A stretch of 64,000 nucleotides of DNA from Clostridia bacterium (GTDB lineage Bacteria; Bacillota; Clostridia; Oscillospirales; Acutalibacteraceae): contig JAFRXY010000040.1 of NCBI GenBank assembly GCA_017441385.1, forward strand, positions 1 to 64,000, written 5' to 3'. The translations under genes and the position numbers were made by a program. The notes beneath the pieces were generated by a model that did no database searches, was not told the DNA's origin, and saw only the letters and a list, made by a program, of their open reading frames with translations. Shown one piece after another: positions 1-8,773 of the stretch. Each line of letters opens with the position of its first letter. The first letter of the stretch is position 1.

Positions 1-50
1 GAATAGTGAATAGTGAAAAGGAAGCGCTGCGCGCTTGGAATGAAGAATTG

Positions 51-271
51 TTTTCCACAGTATCCACAGAATATTCCACCGGTTGCACCCCGCGGTAAAT
101 GGGGATTTCGACCGGCCGAGGTGGAGAAATCCGCAGAATTTGTGGAAAACCCGGTGGAAAAGGTTAATAACCCGCTGTAATATAGAAGAAAATTCCGATA
201 AATATTCCAAAACGTAAATAATACGATTTGTATTACTATATGTTTCAAGAGTTTCCACAGAGTTTTCCACA
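51..271. promoter_or_regulatory. Cluster of DnaA-box-like sites around an AT-rich stretch
   Basis: TTTTCCACA, which fits the relaxed DnaA box TTWTNCACA, occurs at 51-59 and 263-271 and in reverse at 141-149. One-mismatch sites lie at 60-68 (GTATCCACA) and 251-259 (GTTTCCACA). Between them, about 176-242 is strongly AT-rich. No gene is visible in 1-426. Proximity to gyrA fits an origin-near location in Firmicutes, but dnaA, dnaN and gyrB are not in the window. This could be part of oriC, a secondary DnaA cluster or chance. Confidence 0.4.
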
Positions 272-426
272 AGGCTGTGTGGAATGCGGGTGGAATTCCG
301 GGGGATATTGCGGGGAAACTTGTGAATTTCCGCAGGGACAGGGAAAACCCGGTTGATTGAAGTGGAAAACAGTGGCAATTCCGGAAGAATATTACAGGGT
401 GTAACCAGCATAACGAATGACATCCG

Positions 427-1320
427 ATGTCTGAAAAAACAGTTTCGGAGGTGATTGCTATAGCCGTCCAAAAAACATCCATCCGCTTTTTCGACGATAT
501 TCCTGTTCGTTCCGTCTGGGACGAGGAAACAACGAAATGGTGGCTTTGCGCGATGGATGTGGTTGCTGCCGTTGTTGAAACGAAAAACCCAAGAATATAC
601 TGGGCAACTCTTAAACGACGTAACAGTCAGTTGTTTGCAAATTGCAAACAACTGAAAATGACCGCATCCGATGGAAAAAAATATCATACAGACGTGATTA
701 ATGACGAAATGCTTGACGCGTTAATGGCAATCATCAGGAGTCCCAAGAAAGACGTGTTTCAGCGTTGGATTCATTCTGTTGGAAGTACGCTGGATGAAAA
801 GAGCAAGCAAAAAGCTTATGATTTGTTTGAAAGCGGTGCTATCAACAGTATAGAAACGGGTACAGTAAAAGGTCTTCAGCAGATTCATTCCTATTTATTC
901 GGCGGTCTGTATGATTTTGCGGGAAAAATAAGAAGTAAAAATATAAGCAAAAATGGATTTACATTTGCCAGCGCGTTGTATTTGCCCGAAAATTTAAAGA
1001 AAATTGAATGTATGCCTGAGAGCAATTTACGGGAAATTGTGGAAAAATACGTAGAAATGAATATTGCGCATCCTTTCATGGAAGGAAATGGAAGAAGTAC
1101 CAGAATCTGGTTGGATATGATTTTGAAAAAAAAAATGTCGAAATGTGTAGATTGGAGTAAAATCAACAAAAAAGATTATTTGCAAGCCATGGAGAGAAGT
1201 CCCTATAATGATTCCGATATTTTCCATTTGATCGAAAACGCGCTGACAGAGGCGATTGAAGATCGTGAAGTGTTCATGAAAGGAATCGATTATTCCTATT
1301 ACTATGAATCTGATTCATAA
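427..1320 (+). CDS. BRO-N domain fused to class III-type Fic domain (putative AMPylating toxin)
   Basis: 297 aa. Residues about 15-110 resemble the BRO-N/phage antirepressor domain ([44 protein letters not shown]). Residues about 145-270 are a Fic domain with the full active-site motif HPFMEGNGR at 215-223, so nucleotide transfer (usually AMP to a hydroxyl side chain) should be possible. The C-terminus carries SYYYE (290-294), which matches the (S/T)xxxE inhibitory motif at the end of class III Fic proteins such as NmFic, so it may be self-inhibited and need no separate antitoxin. It lies 65 nt upstream of gyrA on the same strand. FicT-type Fic proteins are known to modify GyrB and ParE, so a link to gyrase is possible but is inference. 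I see no clear promoter. Confidence 0.85.
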   Translation: MSEKTVSEVIAIAVQKTSIRFFDDIPVRSVWDEETTKWWLCAMDVVAAVVETKNPRIYWATLKRRNSQLFANCKQLKMTASDGKKYHTDVINDEMLDALMAIIRSPKKDVFQRWIHSVGSTLDEKSKQKAYDLFESGAINSIETGTVKGLQQIHSYLFGGLYDFAGKIRSKNISKNGFTFASALYLPENLKKIECMPESNLREIVEKYVEMNIAHPFMEGNGRSTRIWLDMILKKKMSKCVDWSKINKKDYLQAMERSPYNDSDIFHLIENALTEAIEDREVFMKGIDYSYYYESDS

Positions 1321-1385
1321 AGAAAATTCAAATACAAATATTACTATTCATCCAATCAAAAAAATGACAGGGAGCAATCAGCCAA

Positions 1386-3893
1386 ATGGAATATGAAGGT
1401 CATGAGAACCAAAAAATCATAGAGGTCGATATCAATCACGAGATGAAGGATTCCTTCCTTGCGTATTCGATGTCGGTCATTGTGCAGCGTGCGCTGCCCG
1501 ACGTGCGCGACGGATTGAAGCCGGTGCACAGGCGCATTCTGTATACCATGTACGAGGACGGACTCTATCCCGAACGCGCCTACAAGAAGTGCGCCACCAC
1601 CGTCGGCGCGGTGCTGGGTCGCTATCATCCTCACGGCGACGCGTCGGTTTACGACGCGCTGGTGCGTCTGGCGCAGGATTTCTCTATGAGATACATGCTG
1701 GTGGACGGACACGGCAACTTCGGTTCCGTGGACGGCGACCCGCCTGCCGCCTACCGTTATACCGAGGCAAAGATGAGCAGGATTTCCATGGAAATGCTCA
1801 CCGATATCGACAAGGAAACGGTGGATTTTGCCAACAACTTCGACGATTCCCATCAGGAACCGACGGTGCTGCCTTCCCGCTATCCGAACCTGCTGGTCAA
1901 CGGCTCGACGGGCATTGCGGTCGGCATGGCGACCAATATCGCGCCGCATAATCTCCGCGAAACCATCGACGCGGTTTGTCTGCTGCTGAAAAATCCCGAC
2001 GCGACGCTGGATGAACTGATGGAATGCATTCAAGGCCCCGACTTCCCGACGGGCGGCATTATCATGGGACGCGCCGGCATCCGTGCCGCCTACGCCACCG
2101 GACGGGGCAAGATCACCGTCAGGGCCAAGGCGGAGATTGTGGAACGCCCCAACGGCCGTTATCAGATTGTCGTGACGGAACTGCCTTATCAGGTGAATAA
2201 AGCCCGCTTGATCGAGAGCATCAGCGACCTTGTCAAGGACAAAAAGCTGGAAGGCATCAGCAATTGCGACGACCATTCCGACCGCGAGGGCATGAGAATC
2301 ACCATTGACGTCAAGCGGGACGCTTCACCGAATGTGGTGCTGAACAACCTCTTTAAAAATACACAGATGCAGATCACCTTCGGCGCGATTCACCTCGCCA
2401 TTGTGGACGGCGTGCCGAGAACGCTCACTTTGAAGCAGATGCTGGAATATTATATCAAGCACCAGCTCGAAGTGATTCTGCGCCGCACGATTTACGACCT
2501 GAAAAAGGCGAAGGAACGCGCTCACATTCTCGAAGCGCTGAAAGTCGCGCTGGATTTCATCGACGAAGTGATCGCGATTCTGCGTTCGTCGAAGAATATT
2601 CCGGAAGGCAAGCAGCGCTTGATGGACAGATTCGGCTTTGACGAGGTGCAGGCGCAGGCGATTGTGCAGATGCGTCTGGCACAGCTCACCGGCATGGAGA
2701 AGGAGAAGCTGGAGGCGGAACTGAAAGCGCTGCTCGAAAAGATCGAGGACTGCAACGACATCATTGCCCGCGAGGAACGCCGGCGCGATATCATCATAGA
2801 GGAATCGCAGGAGATTGCCCGCAAATTCGGGGACGAAAGACGGACGCAGATTGAAACGATATCCGGCGAGATGGATATTGAAGACCTCATTAAAGAAGAA
2901 GACTGCGTGATTACCTTCACGGCGTTCGGCTATGTCAAGCGGCAGAAGCTGGATACCTACCAGCTCCAGCACAGAGGCGGCCGGGGCGTGAGCGGCATGG
3001 CGAGAAGGGAAGAGGACGTGCCGACGGAGATGTTCATCACGTCCACGCACGATTATGTCATGTTCTTCTCCGACCGCGGAAGGGTCTACCGGTTGAAGGG
3101 CTATGAAATTCCGGAAGGCTCGCGCTCTTCCAAGGGGATCAATATCGTGAATCTCCTTCCGCTGGAAGGGGACGAGAAGATCACCGAGATGATAAGGGTG
3201 CTGAAATCCTACGAGCATGAGATGTATCTTGTCATGGTGACGAAGAACGGACTCATCAAGCGGACGGCGCTGAGCGAATTCGGCAATATCCGCAAGAAGG
3301 GACTCATTGCCTTGAGCCTGCGGGACGATGATTCACTGGTGTGGACGCGGCTGACCAACGGCAGCAATGAGCTGCTGGTCGCGACGAAGGGCGGCTTTGC
3401 GATTCGCTTCAATGAGAATGACGTGAGAGCGATGGGACGCGGCGCGGCCGGCGTGCATGCCATCCGTTTGCGTGAAGGGGATGAAGTGGTCGGCATGTCT
3501 ACCTTGCGCGAAGGCGGAAGGGTGCTGACGGTGAGCGAAACGGGCTACGGCAGACTCACGCCGATTACGGACTATCGGCTGCAAAGCCGCGGCGGCATGG
3601 GCATTAAGAATTACCGCTGTGAGAACGGCGATGTGGCGGCGATCCGGGTTGTTGACGATGATGACGATGTGATTATTATCAATAGTTCGGGGGTTATTAT
3701 CCGCATTGCGGTGAGAGAGATCAGGGAATGCGCAAGGCCGAGTAAGGGCGTGCGCGTGATGAAGATCGAGGACGGCGGGAAGGTCGTCGCGCTGGCGAGA
3801 GTGAAGCACGAGGAAGGCGAGCAGACGGATAGTGTAGATAACACGGTAGAGGAAGAAGAAAAAGAAGAAAAAGAAGATAAAGAAGAAGAATAA
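1386..3893 (+). CDS. gyrA: DNA gyrase subunit A
   Basis: 835 aa, the usual GyrA length. It is the breakage-reunion subunit of the enzyme that introduces negative supercoils in an A2B2 complex with GyrB. Catalytic Tyr is Y125 (YRYTEAK). The quinolone-determining region reads [10 protein letters not shown] (81-90), so the position equivalent to E. coli Ser83 is Ala86 and the following residue is Ser87. The C-terminal beta-pinwheel carries a GyrA box variant QHRGGRG at 528-534 (canonical QRRGGKG), which favours gyrase over topoisomerase IV ParC. The last ~25 residues are a very acidic Glu/Asp/Lys tail. A partner gyrB is not in the window. The ATG at 1386 follows a GGGAG-like site (1370-1374). 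Confidence 0.97.
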   Translation: MEYEGHENQKIIEVDINHEMKDSFLAYSMSVIVQRALPDVRDGLKPVHRRILYTMYEDGLYPERAYKKCATTVGAVLGRYHPHGDASVYDALVRLAQDFSMRYMLVDGHGNFGSVDGDPPAAYRYTEAKMSRISMEMLTDIDKETVDFANNFDDSHQEPTVLPSRYPNLLVNGSTGIAVGMATNIAPHNLRETIDAVCLLLKNPDATLDELMECIQGPDFPTGGIIMGRAGIRAAYATGRGKITVRAKAEIVERPNGRYQIVVTELPYQVNKARLIESISDLVKDKKLEGISNCDDHSDREGMRITIDVKRDASPNVVLNNLFKNTQMQITFGAIHLAIVDGVPRTLTLKQMLEYYIKHQLEVILRRTIYDLKKAKERAHILEALKVALDFIDEVIAILRSSKNIPEGKQRLMDRFGFDEVQAQAIVQMRLAQLTGMEKEKLEAELKALLEKIEDCNDIIAREERRRDIIIEESQEIARKFGDERRTQIETISGEMDIEDLIKEEDCVITFTAFGYVKRQKLDTYQLQHRGGRGVSGMARREEDVPTEMFITSTHDYVMFFSDRGRVYRLKGYEIPEGSRSSKGINIVNLLPLEGDEKITEMIRVLKSYEHEMYLVMVTKNGLIKRTALSEFGNIRKKGLIALSLRDDDSLVWTRLTNGSNELLVATKGGFAIRFNENDVRAMGRGAAGVHAIRLREGDEVVGMSTLREGGRVLTVSETGYGRLTPITDYRLQSRGGMGIKNYRCENGDVAAIRVVDDDDDVIIINSSGVIIRIAVREIRECARPSKGVRVMKIEDGGKVVALARVKHEEGEQTDSVDNTVEEEEKEEKEDKEEE

Positions 3894-3900
3894 AAGAAAG

Positions 3901-4205
3901 CGCGAAGCGCAATTAAGCGAGCGAACGCGAGCGCGGGGTGCAGGGGACTGGTTCCCTGCCGGGTCAAGGGCAGCGCCCTTGCGGGAGGGTGAGGGCAGAG
4001 CCCTCACGAGGGAGCCGAAGCGACCGAGCAAGACCAGCTAAGAAAGCAAAAAGGGTCAGGCGAATGCAGAAAAAGGAACCAACCAAAAGCAAGACCCGCC
4101 CCGACCCGCAAAAAGGGGAGGGCGAATGCAGAAAAAGGAACCAACCAAAAGCAAGACCCGCCCAGCCACGCAAAAAGGGGAGGGCGAATCCCGACGCAAT
4201 TTTCT
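3901..4205. repeat. GC-rich hairpin repeats and 62-bp tandem repeat
   Basis: The gap after gyrA holds three perfect hairpins: CAGGGgactggttCCCTG (3941-3958), AAGGGCagcGCCCTT (3966-3980) and GTGAGGGCagaGCCCTCAC (3989-4007). Then a 62-bp unit starting GCAAAAAGGG repeats at 4046, 4108 and 4170 (last copy partial). The same elements recur at 48456-48690 after pelG, with base changes that keep the stem paired. Short ORFs across these repeats are not convincing genes. Confidence 0.75.
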
Positions 4206-4330
4206 TCCTCCCACCCAAAATCCCAATAACAAAACAAGCGCTTCATAGGCGAGGTCAATTGAATGACCCAGCCTGTGAAGCGCCTTTTGTTGCATTCCGT
4301 AGAAAATTATTGAATGAATTTCTTCAAAAA

Positions 4331-4375
4331 TATTCCAAAATGTAATTATTCAATTACATAATACAATATGGAATA
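4331..4375. repeat. 45-bp AT-rich nested palindrome
   Basis: Outer arms TATTCCA (4331-4337) and TGGAATA (4369-4375) enclose inner arms TGTAATT (4341-4347) and AATTACA (4352-4358). Related copies lie near 203, at 8774-8816 and near 14463. It sits between the 3' ends of gyrA and the minus-strand zinc-ribbon gene and could act as a terminator or REP-like element. Confidence 0.6.
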
Positions 4376-4383
4376 TCAATTCG

Positions 4384-5142
4384 TCATAGCTTCGCGCCGC
4401 ATTCGCCGCAGAATTTCATGTCCGCGCTGTTCTCGTGCCCGCATTCAGGACAGATGCCGGTCTTCGTACGCATGGGACGCATGGGAGAACCGCATTCCCC
4501 GCAGAATTTCAGGCCTGCGGCCACGGCCGCGCCGCAGGAAGGACATTTCTGCATGTTGAGCGGTGCGCCGCAATTGTTGCAGAATTTCCCGTTGCCGGAG
4601 GGCTTGCCGCATTCCGGACAGAGCGTGGTGCGGCTTTCGATTTTGCCCTTCCAGACCTGCGCGGATTCGGCGGCTTCGTCGATGTTGCGGCGCATGGCTT
4701 CGCTGTGCGCCTTGGCGACGTACCCGGCTTCTCTGGGAGCGCAGTCGGTGCAAAGCCCTTCGTCCTCGTTCCAGCAGTCGGAACAGACCCATTTGTTGCA
4801 GGCGGGGCATTTCTGAAAACAGGAACGCACCTCTTCCTGCGCCGCGTCGAATGCCTTTTCGTATTCCTTGCGCCATTGCGGAGACTGACCTTCAAATCTG
4901 CTGCCCACCGCGTCGCTGCCGCGTTCCAAAGCATAGCCGATATCGCCCGCCGCACCGCCGAGCATTCCGCCCAGTGCCGAAGCGATTCTGCCGAATTTTC
5001 TCGCGCCGGTCTGCTTCTTGTAGGTGGTGGAAGGAATGAAAGTGCTTTGCACGCCGTTGCCGCAGCAGTCGCAGTAAAATTCAAACTGAAATCCCGCGTC
5101 GGTTGACAGGTCGTTGTAATTTCTGGTAAAGGAATGTAACAT
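4384..5142 (-). CDS. Multi zinc-ribbon protein
   Basis: 252 aa from the ATG at 5142, which has AGGAGG 8 nt upstream. A longer reading to 5211 would begin inside the -35 box, so the shorter start is preferred. It holds many CxxC pairs: an N-terminal CDCC, a central CPACNKWVCSDCW, then C-terminal zinc ribbons CPECGKPSGNGKFCNNCG, CPSCGAAVAAGLKFCGECG and CPECGHENSADMKFCGECG. A glycine-rich stretch near residues 55-75 may be a membrane-associating segment. Such tandem zinc-ribbon proteins often accompany SPFH or membrane proteins, but a function cannot be read from the sequence. Confidence 0.8.
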   Translation of the reverse strand: MLHSFTRNYNDLSTDAGFQFEFYCDCCGNGVQSTFIPSTTYKKQTGARKFGRIASALGGMLGGAAGDIGYALERGSDAVGSRFEGQSPQWRKEYEKAFDAAQEEVRSCFQKCPACNKWVCSDCWNEDEGLCTDCAPREAGYVAKAHSEAMRRNIDEAAESAQVWKGKIESRTTLCPECGKPSGNGKFCNNCGAPLNMQKCPSCGAAVAAGLKFCGECGSPMRPMRTKTGICPECGHENSADMKFCGECGAKL

Positions 5143-5182
5143 TTTGAGAACCTCCTGAATCAAATTTTCTTCCGTCGATTGT

Positions 5183-5211
5183 ATTCTATTAAATAATTTT
5201 CGCTTTGTCAA
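5183..5211 (-). promoter_or_regulatory. Promoter for zinc-ribbon gene
   Basis: On the minus strand, TTGACA (5206-5211), a 17-bp spacer and TAGAAT (5183-5188). The expected transcription start near 5176 leaves a ~35-nt leader before the ATG at 5142. Confidence 0.75.
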
Positions 5212-5328
5212 TATTTCAAATGAAAAACAGCGAATTCATTTTTTTGGTGGTGGCTTGCGCCGGCAGTCGCTTGACCCTGTTCTTTTTTCAATTTTTTTAA
5301 AATTCAAAAAAAATTCATGCAATTGCTA

Positions 5329-5406
5329 TTGACAGTCATATGAACCTATGCTATAATCATATTAATTTAAGTTGCAGTCAAATAAACTTGCAGGTGAATC
5401 ATATGA
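5329..5406 (+). promoter_or_regulatory. Consensus promoter with two TCATATGA palindromes
   Basis: TTGACA (5329-5334), 17-bp spacer, TATAAT (5352-5357): a perfect sigma-A promoter. The palindrome TCATATGA occurs inside the spacer (5336-5343) and again at 5399-5406 overlapping the start codon of the downstream MerR-like gene. The extended forms GTCATATGA and TCATATGAC are reverse complements of each other. This arrangement suggests autorepression (inference). Confidence 0.7.
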
Positions 5407-5960
5407 CTCATAAACAAATTGACAGACAGGAGCTTGTGGATTTTGAAGCCATACGTCCGGCCTTCGCTGTGACCGGCGGGCTGATGCTTTCACAGGTGGC
5501 GGAAATGACCGGGCTGGGCGGCTCCACTATCCAGAATTGGATTAAGCGCGGCTGGATTATGTCCCCCACCGACAAGAAGTACAGCGAGCGGCAGGTGGCC
5601 AGAATTCTCATCATTGACATGCTGCGCAAATCCATGAAGCTGGAGAATATTCTCCGGCTGATGGAATGCGTCAACGGCGATGTGGAAGATCAGTCGGACG
5701 ATATCATCAGGGACGCCGATCTCTACATATATATTTATAATATTGTCAAAAGGACGGAACCGCTGGAGGCATTCACCCTCGACCGGCTGGACAGTGTGAT
5801 CGATGAGGAAATCAAGGATTATCACGGCACAGGGGAAGGCTATACCGGACACGTCAGCGACGCGGCGAAGCGCCTTCACGACGCGCTGAAAATCATTCTG
5901 CTCACCTACCTGAGCAGCGAACTTCGCAAACGGGCGGAGGCGGAATTGGAGCAATTATAA
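5403..5960 (+). CDS. DUF1836 family, MerR-like DNA-binding protein
   Basis: 185 aa from ATG 5403. The in-frame ATG at 5340 lies inside the promoter, before the -10 box, and cannot be used by that promoter. The N-terminal third resembles a MerR-type winged helix (LMLSQVAEMTGLGGSTIQNWIKRGWI, then KKYSERQVARILIIDMLRKSM). The rest is helical (residues ~95-185) and has no recognisable ligand domain. DUF1836 proteins are common in Clostridia and presumed transcription regulators. Two TCATATGA palindromes in its own promoter suggest self-control. Confidence 0.8.
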   Translation: MTHKQIDRQELVDFEAIRPAFAVTGGLMLSQVAEMTGLGGSTIQNWIKRGWIMSPTDKKYSERQVARILIIDMLRKSMKLENILRLMECVNGDVEDQSDDIIRDADLYIYIYNIVKRTEPLEAFTLDRLDSVIDEEIKDYHGTGEGYTGHVSDAAKRLHDALKIILLTYLSSELRKRAEAELEQL

Positions 5961-6102
5961 AATGCAGACTATAAGCTATAAGGAAAATTATTATAGAAAA
6001 GAGCGTCAGCAAGGGGACAGGACTTCATTCAGGCAGAAGGTTAAAGGAAAAGGGTATCAGAAAGGGAATAGGAAATCATTTTTTGAAAGGAGACTTGAAA
6101 AA

Positions 6103-6306
6103 ATGAGAAAATGCATTCGCTGCGGTACGGAAATGATCGAAAGCGGTCACATCACGGGGGCGGGATTCAAGCTCAATGACAGGGAAATCCGCACCTATCC
6201 CATCAAGACCGCGATCTGTCCCCAATGCCACGAGGTTTCCCTCTACATCGAGGACAGGGAATTCGACAAGATGACCGGCAAGGCCGTCATTGAAAGAAAA
6301 ATCTGA
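6103..6306 (+). CDS. Small zinc-ribbon protein
   Basis: 67 aa from ATG 6103 with GAAAGGAG upstream; the longer in-frame reading from 5962 has no ribosome site. Two cysteine pairs, CIRCG near the N-terminus and CPQCH near residue 44, form a YgiT-like zinc ribbon (MRKCIRCGTEMIESG, TAICPQCHEVSLYIE). Likely nucleic-acid or protein binding; no specific role can be assigned. Confidence 0.7.
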   Translation: MRKCIRCGTEMIESGHITGAGFKLNDREIRTYPIKTAICPQCHEVSLYIEDREFDKMTGKAVIERKI

Positions 6307-6392
6307 AAGGCAGGAACAGCGGAAGGCGGAAGGCAAAAAAAGCGGTTCTTCCCGCATCACCTCCTACCTTTACGAAAGGGGTTTTCGGAAAA

Positions 6393-7010
6393 ATGAAAGA
6401 ATGGTTCATGACAGATCCTTTGCGGTCGGCGCTGCTTTGCGTGGCGGTGCCTTCCACCGTCATCATGATTTTGCAGACGGTGATGATTTTCATCGGCATG
6501 GCGGGACATTCCGATGTCGATATGCCGGACGACAACGGCATTGACGGCGTATTCGGCAACGATTCACCCGACGCGCCGGACGTGCATATGGGGGATTCCG
6601 GCCTGCGTATCTTCACGGTGCGCGGCATGGTCGCCTTCTTTGCGGTCGGCGGCTGGGCGGGGCTTTCGGCTCTCTCGCTCAGCGGAAGCGCCGCCGCCGC
6701 CATCCTTACCGCCTTCATCACGGGAACCCTCGCGCTGCTGCTGGTGGCGTGGTTCTTCAAATGGGCGGCCTCCCTCAATGAGAACGGCACCTTGCAGATG
6801 GAAAGCGCCGTTGGCAAGGTGGGCGAAGTCTACATAACGGTTCCGCCCGGAATGACCGGCACCGGCAAGGTCAATGTCATCATTCAGGGCAGGCTCACCG
6901 AAGCCGAAGCCATGACCGACAGCGAACGTCCTCTGAAATACGGCGAGCCGGTGCAGGTGGTGGGAATGGCAGTAGGGAATGTTTTAAAAGTGAAACCGGT
7001 ATCTCGGTAA
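6393..7010 (+). CDS. NfeD-like membrane protein
   Basis: 205 aa. Three hydrophobic segments (about 12-37, 75-98 and 100-125) are followed by a C-terminal OB-fold (about 135-205: GKVGEVYITVPPGMTGTGKVNVIIQGRL, EPVQVVGMAVGNVLKVKPV), the layout of short NfeD proteins. NfeD proteins partner with flotillin-type SPFH proteins in membrane microdomains, and a flotillin lies 1.9 kb downstream on the same strand, separated by small genes. An Asp/Pro-rich loop (~40-68) between the first and second membrane segments is unusual. Ribosome site GAAAGG is 13 nt from the ATG, rather far. Confidence 0.8.
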   Translation: MKEWFMTDPLRSALLCVAVPSTVIMILQTVMIFIGMAGHSDVDMPDDNGIDGVFGNDSPDAPDVHMGDSGLRIFTVRGMVAFFAVGGWAGLSALSLSGSAAAAILTAFITGTLALLLVAWFFKWAASLNENGTLQMESAVGKVGEVYITVPPGMTGTGKVNVIIQGRLTEAEAMTDSERPLKYGEPVQVVGMAVGNVLKVKPVSR

Positions 7011-7116
7011 CGCGCGCAGGCTCGCTTAGAGAATAAAGAATAGTGAATAATGAATAGAGAATAATGTCGGAAGCGCTGTCGCGCTTGGAATAATACAGAA
7101 GAAAGAAGAATTGAAA

Positions 7117-7431
7117 ATGTCAGACGATAAGAAACTTGAAAATCAGAAGGAAGACAAAACGCCGAAAGACAAAGAGGACGAAAGCAGTTACGGTATCGCG
7201 CTCGGCATGTGCTTTGGCATTGCGCTTGGCATTATGTTCGGACAGTTTGTGCTTCATAATATGATAGTTGGCATGTGCTGCGGTCTGAGCCTGGGCGTTG
7301 GCATAGGCTCAGTATATGACTTGTCAAAAAGCCATAAGAAAGCCGACGATGACGCAGCGGATCAAGCGTCCGACAAGCAGGATGCCGAAGCGGAGCCGGA
7401 GAAAAAGAAGCTGGAAAGCGGTGAGGAATAA
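7117..7431 (+). CDS. Small membrane protein with glycine-rich segments
   Basis: 104 aa from ATG 7117 (TTG at 7111 is an alternative). Charged N-terminus (~25 residues, Lys/Asp/Glu), then two hydrophobic glycine-rich stretches (YGIALGMCFGIALGIMFG and MIVGMCCGLSLGVGIGSVY), then a charged Lys/Asp/Glu tail. The glycine-spaced helices resemble GxxxG-packed membrane hairpins. Its stop codon overlaps the start of the next gene by one base, implying co-translation. Function unknown. Confidence 0.65.
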   Translation: MSDDKKLENQKEDKTPKDKEDESSYGIALGMCFGIALGIMFGQFVLHNMIVGMCCGLSLGVGIGSVYDLSKSHKKADDDAADQASDKQDAEAEPEKKKLESGEE

Positions 7432-7661
7432 TGTCAAACGGATTTCATCCCATTCAGATCAATCAGTGTCCCTTCTGCGGCGGCACGGAGTTTGTGTACG
7501 GTTTTCAGGGAGGATACGGCGCTGTTACCAGAGAGGGAAGTATGTCGGCGGTAGGTCAGTATTTGCATCACGTCATCTGCCGGAACTGCGGCAGCGTGGT
7601 TCATAGCTATGTTGACAATCCGGAAATTCTGCTGAAACGCGGCGACCGCAGAATTCGTTGA
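7431..7661 (+). CDS. Small zinc-ribbon protein
   Basis: 76 aa, start overlapping the stop of the upstream gene (TAATG). CPFCGG (residues 13-18) and CRNCG (about 51-55) give one zinc ribbon, with a TREGSMSAVGQYLHHV segment between. No close family recognised. It probably belongs to a translationally coupled pair with the small membrane protein before it. Confidence 0.65.
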   Translation: MSNGFHPIQINQCPFCGGTEFVYGFQGGYGAVTREGSMSAVGQYLHHVICRNCGSVVHSYVDNPEILLKRGDRRIR

Positions 7662-7689
7662 TAATTCCATGAAAAAACTTTCTCCGATA

Positions 7690-7718
7690 TTGCTAATTCC
7701 CTGCGGATATGTTATAAT
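7690..7718 (+). promoter_or_regulatory. Promoter for leucine-rich lipoprotein
   Basis: TTGCTA (7690-7695), 17-bp spacer, TATAAT (7713-7718). It lies downstream of the ATG at 7669, which supports the GTG at 7771 as the true start of the next gene. Confidence 0.7.
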
Positions 7719-7770
7719 GATTCCGGTCATTTTGAAATACAGCAGAACGGACACATCGGAGGAAATTTCA

Positions 7771-8745
7771 GTGAAGGTAACATTTAAAAATTCAATTGTA
7801 TGGAAAACAATTCTCGTCGCGGCTTCGGTCGCGGTGATGGCTCTCATCGCCGGATGCACTTCCGGCTTTGCCGAGCCGTATGACATCAGCAATATCTACT
7901 TCAATTACACCACCGTCAGCGGCAGTGACGGGGAATATATCGTCATTACCAAGCATATTGCCTCCCAGTCGGACGTAAGGATTCCCGACACCATCTACGG
8001 CCTTCCTGTCCGGGAAATTGCCGATTCCGTCTTTGCGGAAGATGAATTGATTGAGTCGGTCACCTTCGGCAAAAACATGCGGGTGGTGGGCAGCAATGCC
8101 TTCGGCGGCTGTCCCCGTCTGCAAAGCGTTACCTTCAATGTCAGCATGACCGATATCGGCGATTACGCTTTTAAGGAATGTGCTTCGCTGCCGTCGGTCG
8201 CGCTTCCGGAAAATCTGCAAACCCTCGGACGCGGCGCTTTCTACAATTGCGGTTCCCTCAGCGACATTACGGTTCCGCATGGAATTCAAAAAGTCGGCGG
8301 CAGGGCGTTCGGCGGCACCAAGTGGCTCAAGGCCAAATCCAAAAAGAAGTTTGTCACGGTGGGGGACGGCATTCTCATTGCCTATAACGGCGACAAGGCA
8401 GACGTCACCCTTCCCAAGAGCATCCGGCAGATTGCCGGCGCCTTTGCGGGCAATACCGTTGTCAAAACGGTCGATCTCAACAACGGGCTCACTTCCGTGG
8501 GCGATATGGCCTTCATGGGCTGCACCTCTCTCATCGCGGTCAGAATTCCCGTTTCGCTGAACGATATCGGCTCCAATGCCTTCTACGGCTGTTCTGCCAT
8601 GAGTCAGATCACCCTCATTGAAAATATACATTCCATCGGGCCGGACGCCTTCACCGATTGCAGTGCCAAGCTGCTTGTCCGGAAAGGCTCCTACGCCGAA
8701 CGGTACTGCGCCGAAAACGGACTCGACTGCTTTACCCTGAAATAA
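7771..8745 (+). CDS. BspA-type leucine-rich repeat lipoprotein
   Basis: 324 aa from GTG 7771, with GGAGG 8 nt upstream and the promoter just before it. The signal peptide ends in a lipobox LIAGC (Cys29), so it should be a lipoprotein on the outer face of the membrane. Residues ~75-320 are repeats of the LRR_5/BspA kind, each built on IPDTI..I...AF..C..L..V (for example VVGSNAFGGCPRLQSVTF, IGDYAFKECASLPSVAL, VGDMAFMGCTSLIAVRI). BspA repeats mediate binding to host or other surfaces in several bacteria; ligand unknown here. Confidence 0.85.
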   Translation: MKVTFKNSIVWKTILVAASVAVMALIAGCTSGFAEPYDISNIYFNYTTVSGSDGEYIVITKHIASQSDVRIPDTIYGLPVREIADSVFAEDELIESVTFGKNMRVVGSNAFGGCPRLQSVTFNVSMTDIGDYAFKECASLPSVALPENLQTLGRGAFYNCGSLSDITVPHGIQKVGGRAFGGTKWLKAKSKKKFVTVGDGILIAYNGDKADVTLPKSIRQIAGAFAGNTVVKTVDLNNGLTSVGDMAFMGCTSLIAVRIPVSLNDIGSNAFYGCSAMSQITLIENIHSIGPDAFTDCSAKLLVRKGSYAERYCAENGLDCFTLK

Positions 8746-8773
8746 GGGAGAAGGTAGAAGAAAAAATAAATAT

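Noticed and set aside
3938-4345. Several short frames on both strands after gyrA
   Set aside because: They run through the 62-bp and hairpin repeats, lack ribosome sites and give composition typical of repeat DNA.
5340-5402. Earlier ATG for the DUF1836 protein
   Set aside because: It lies between the -35 and -10 boxes of the promoter, so it would not be in the transcript.
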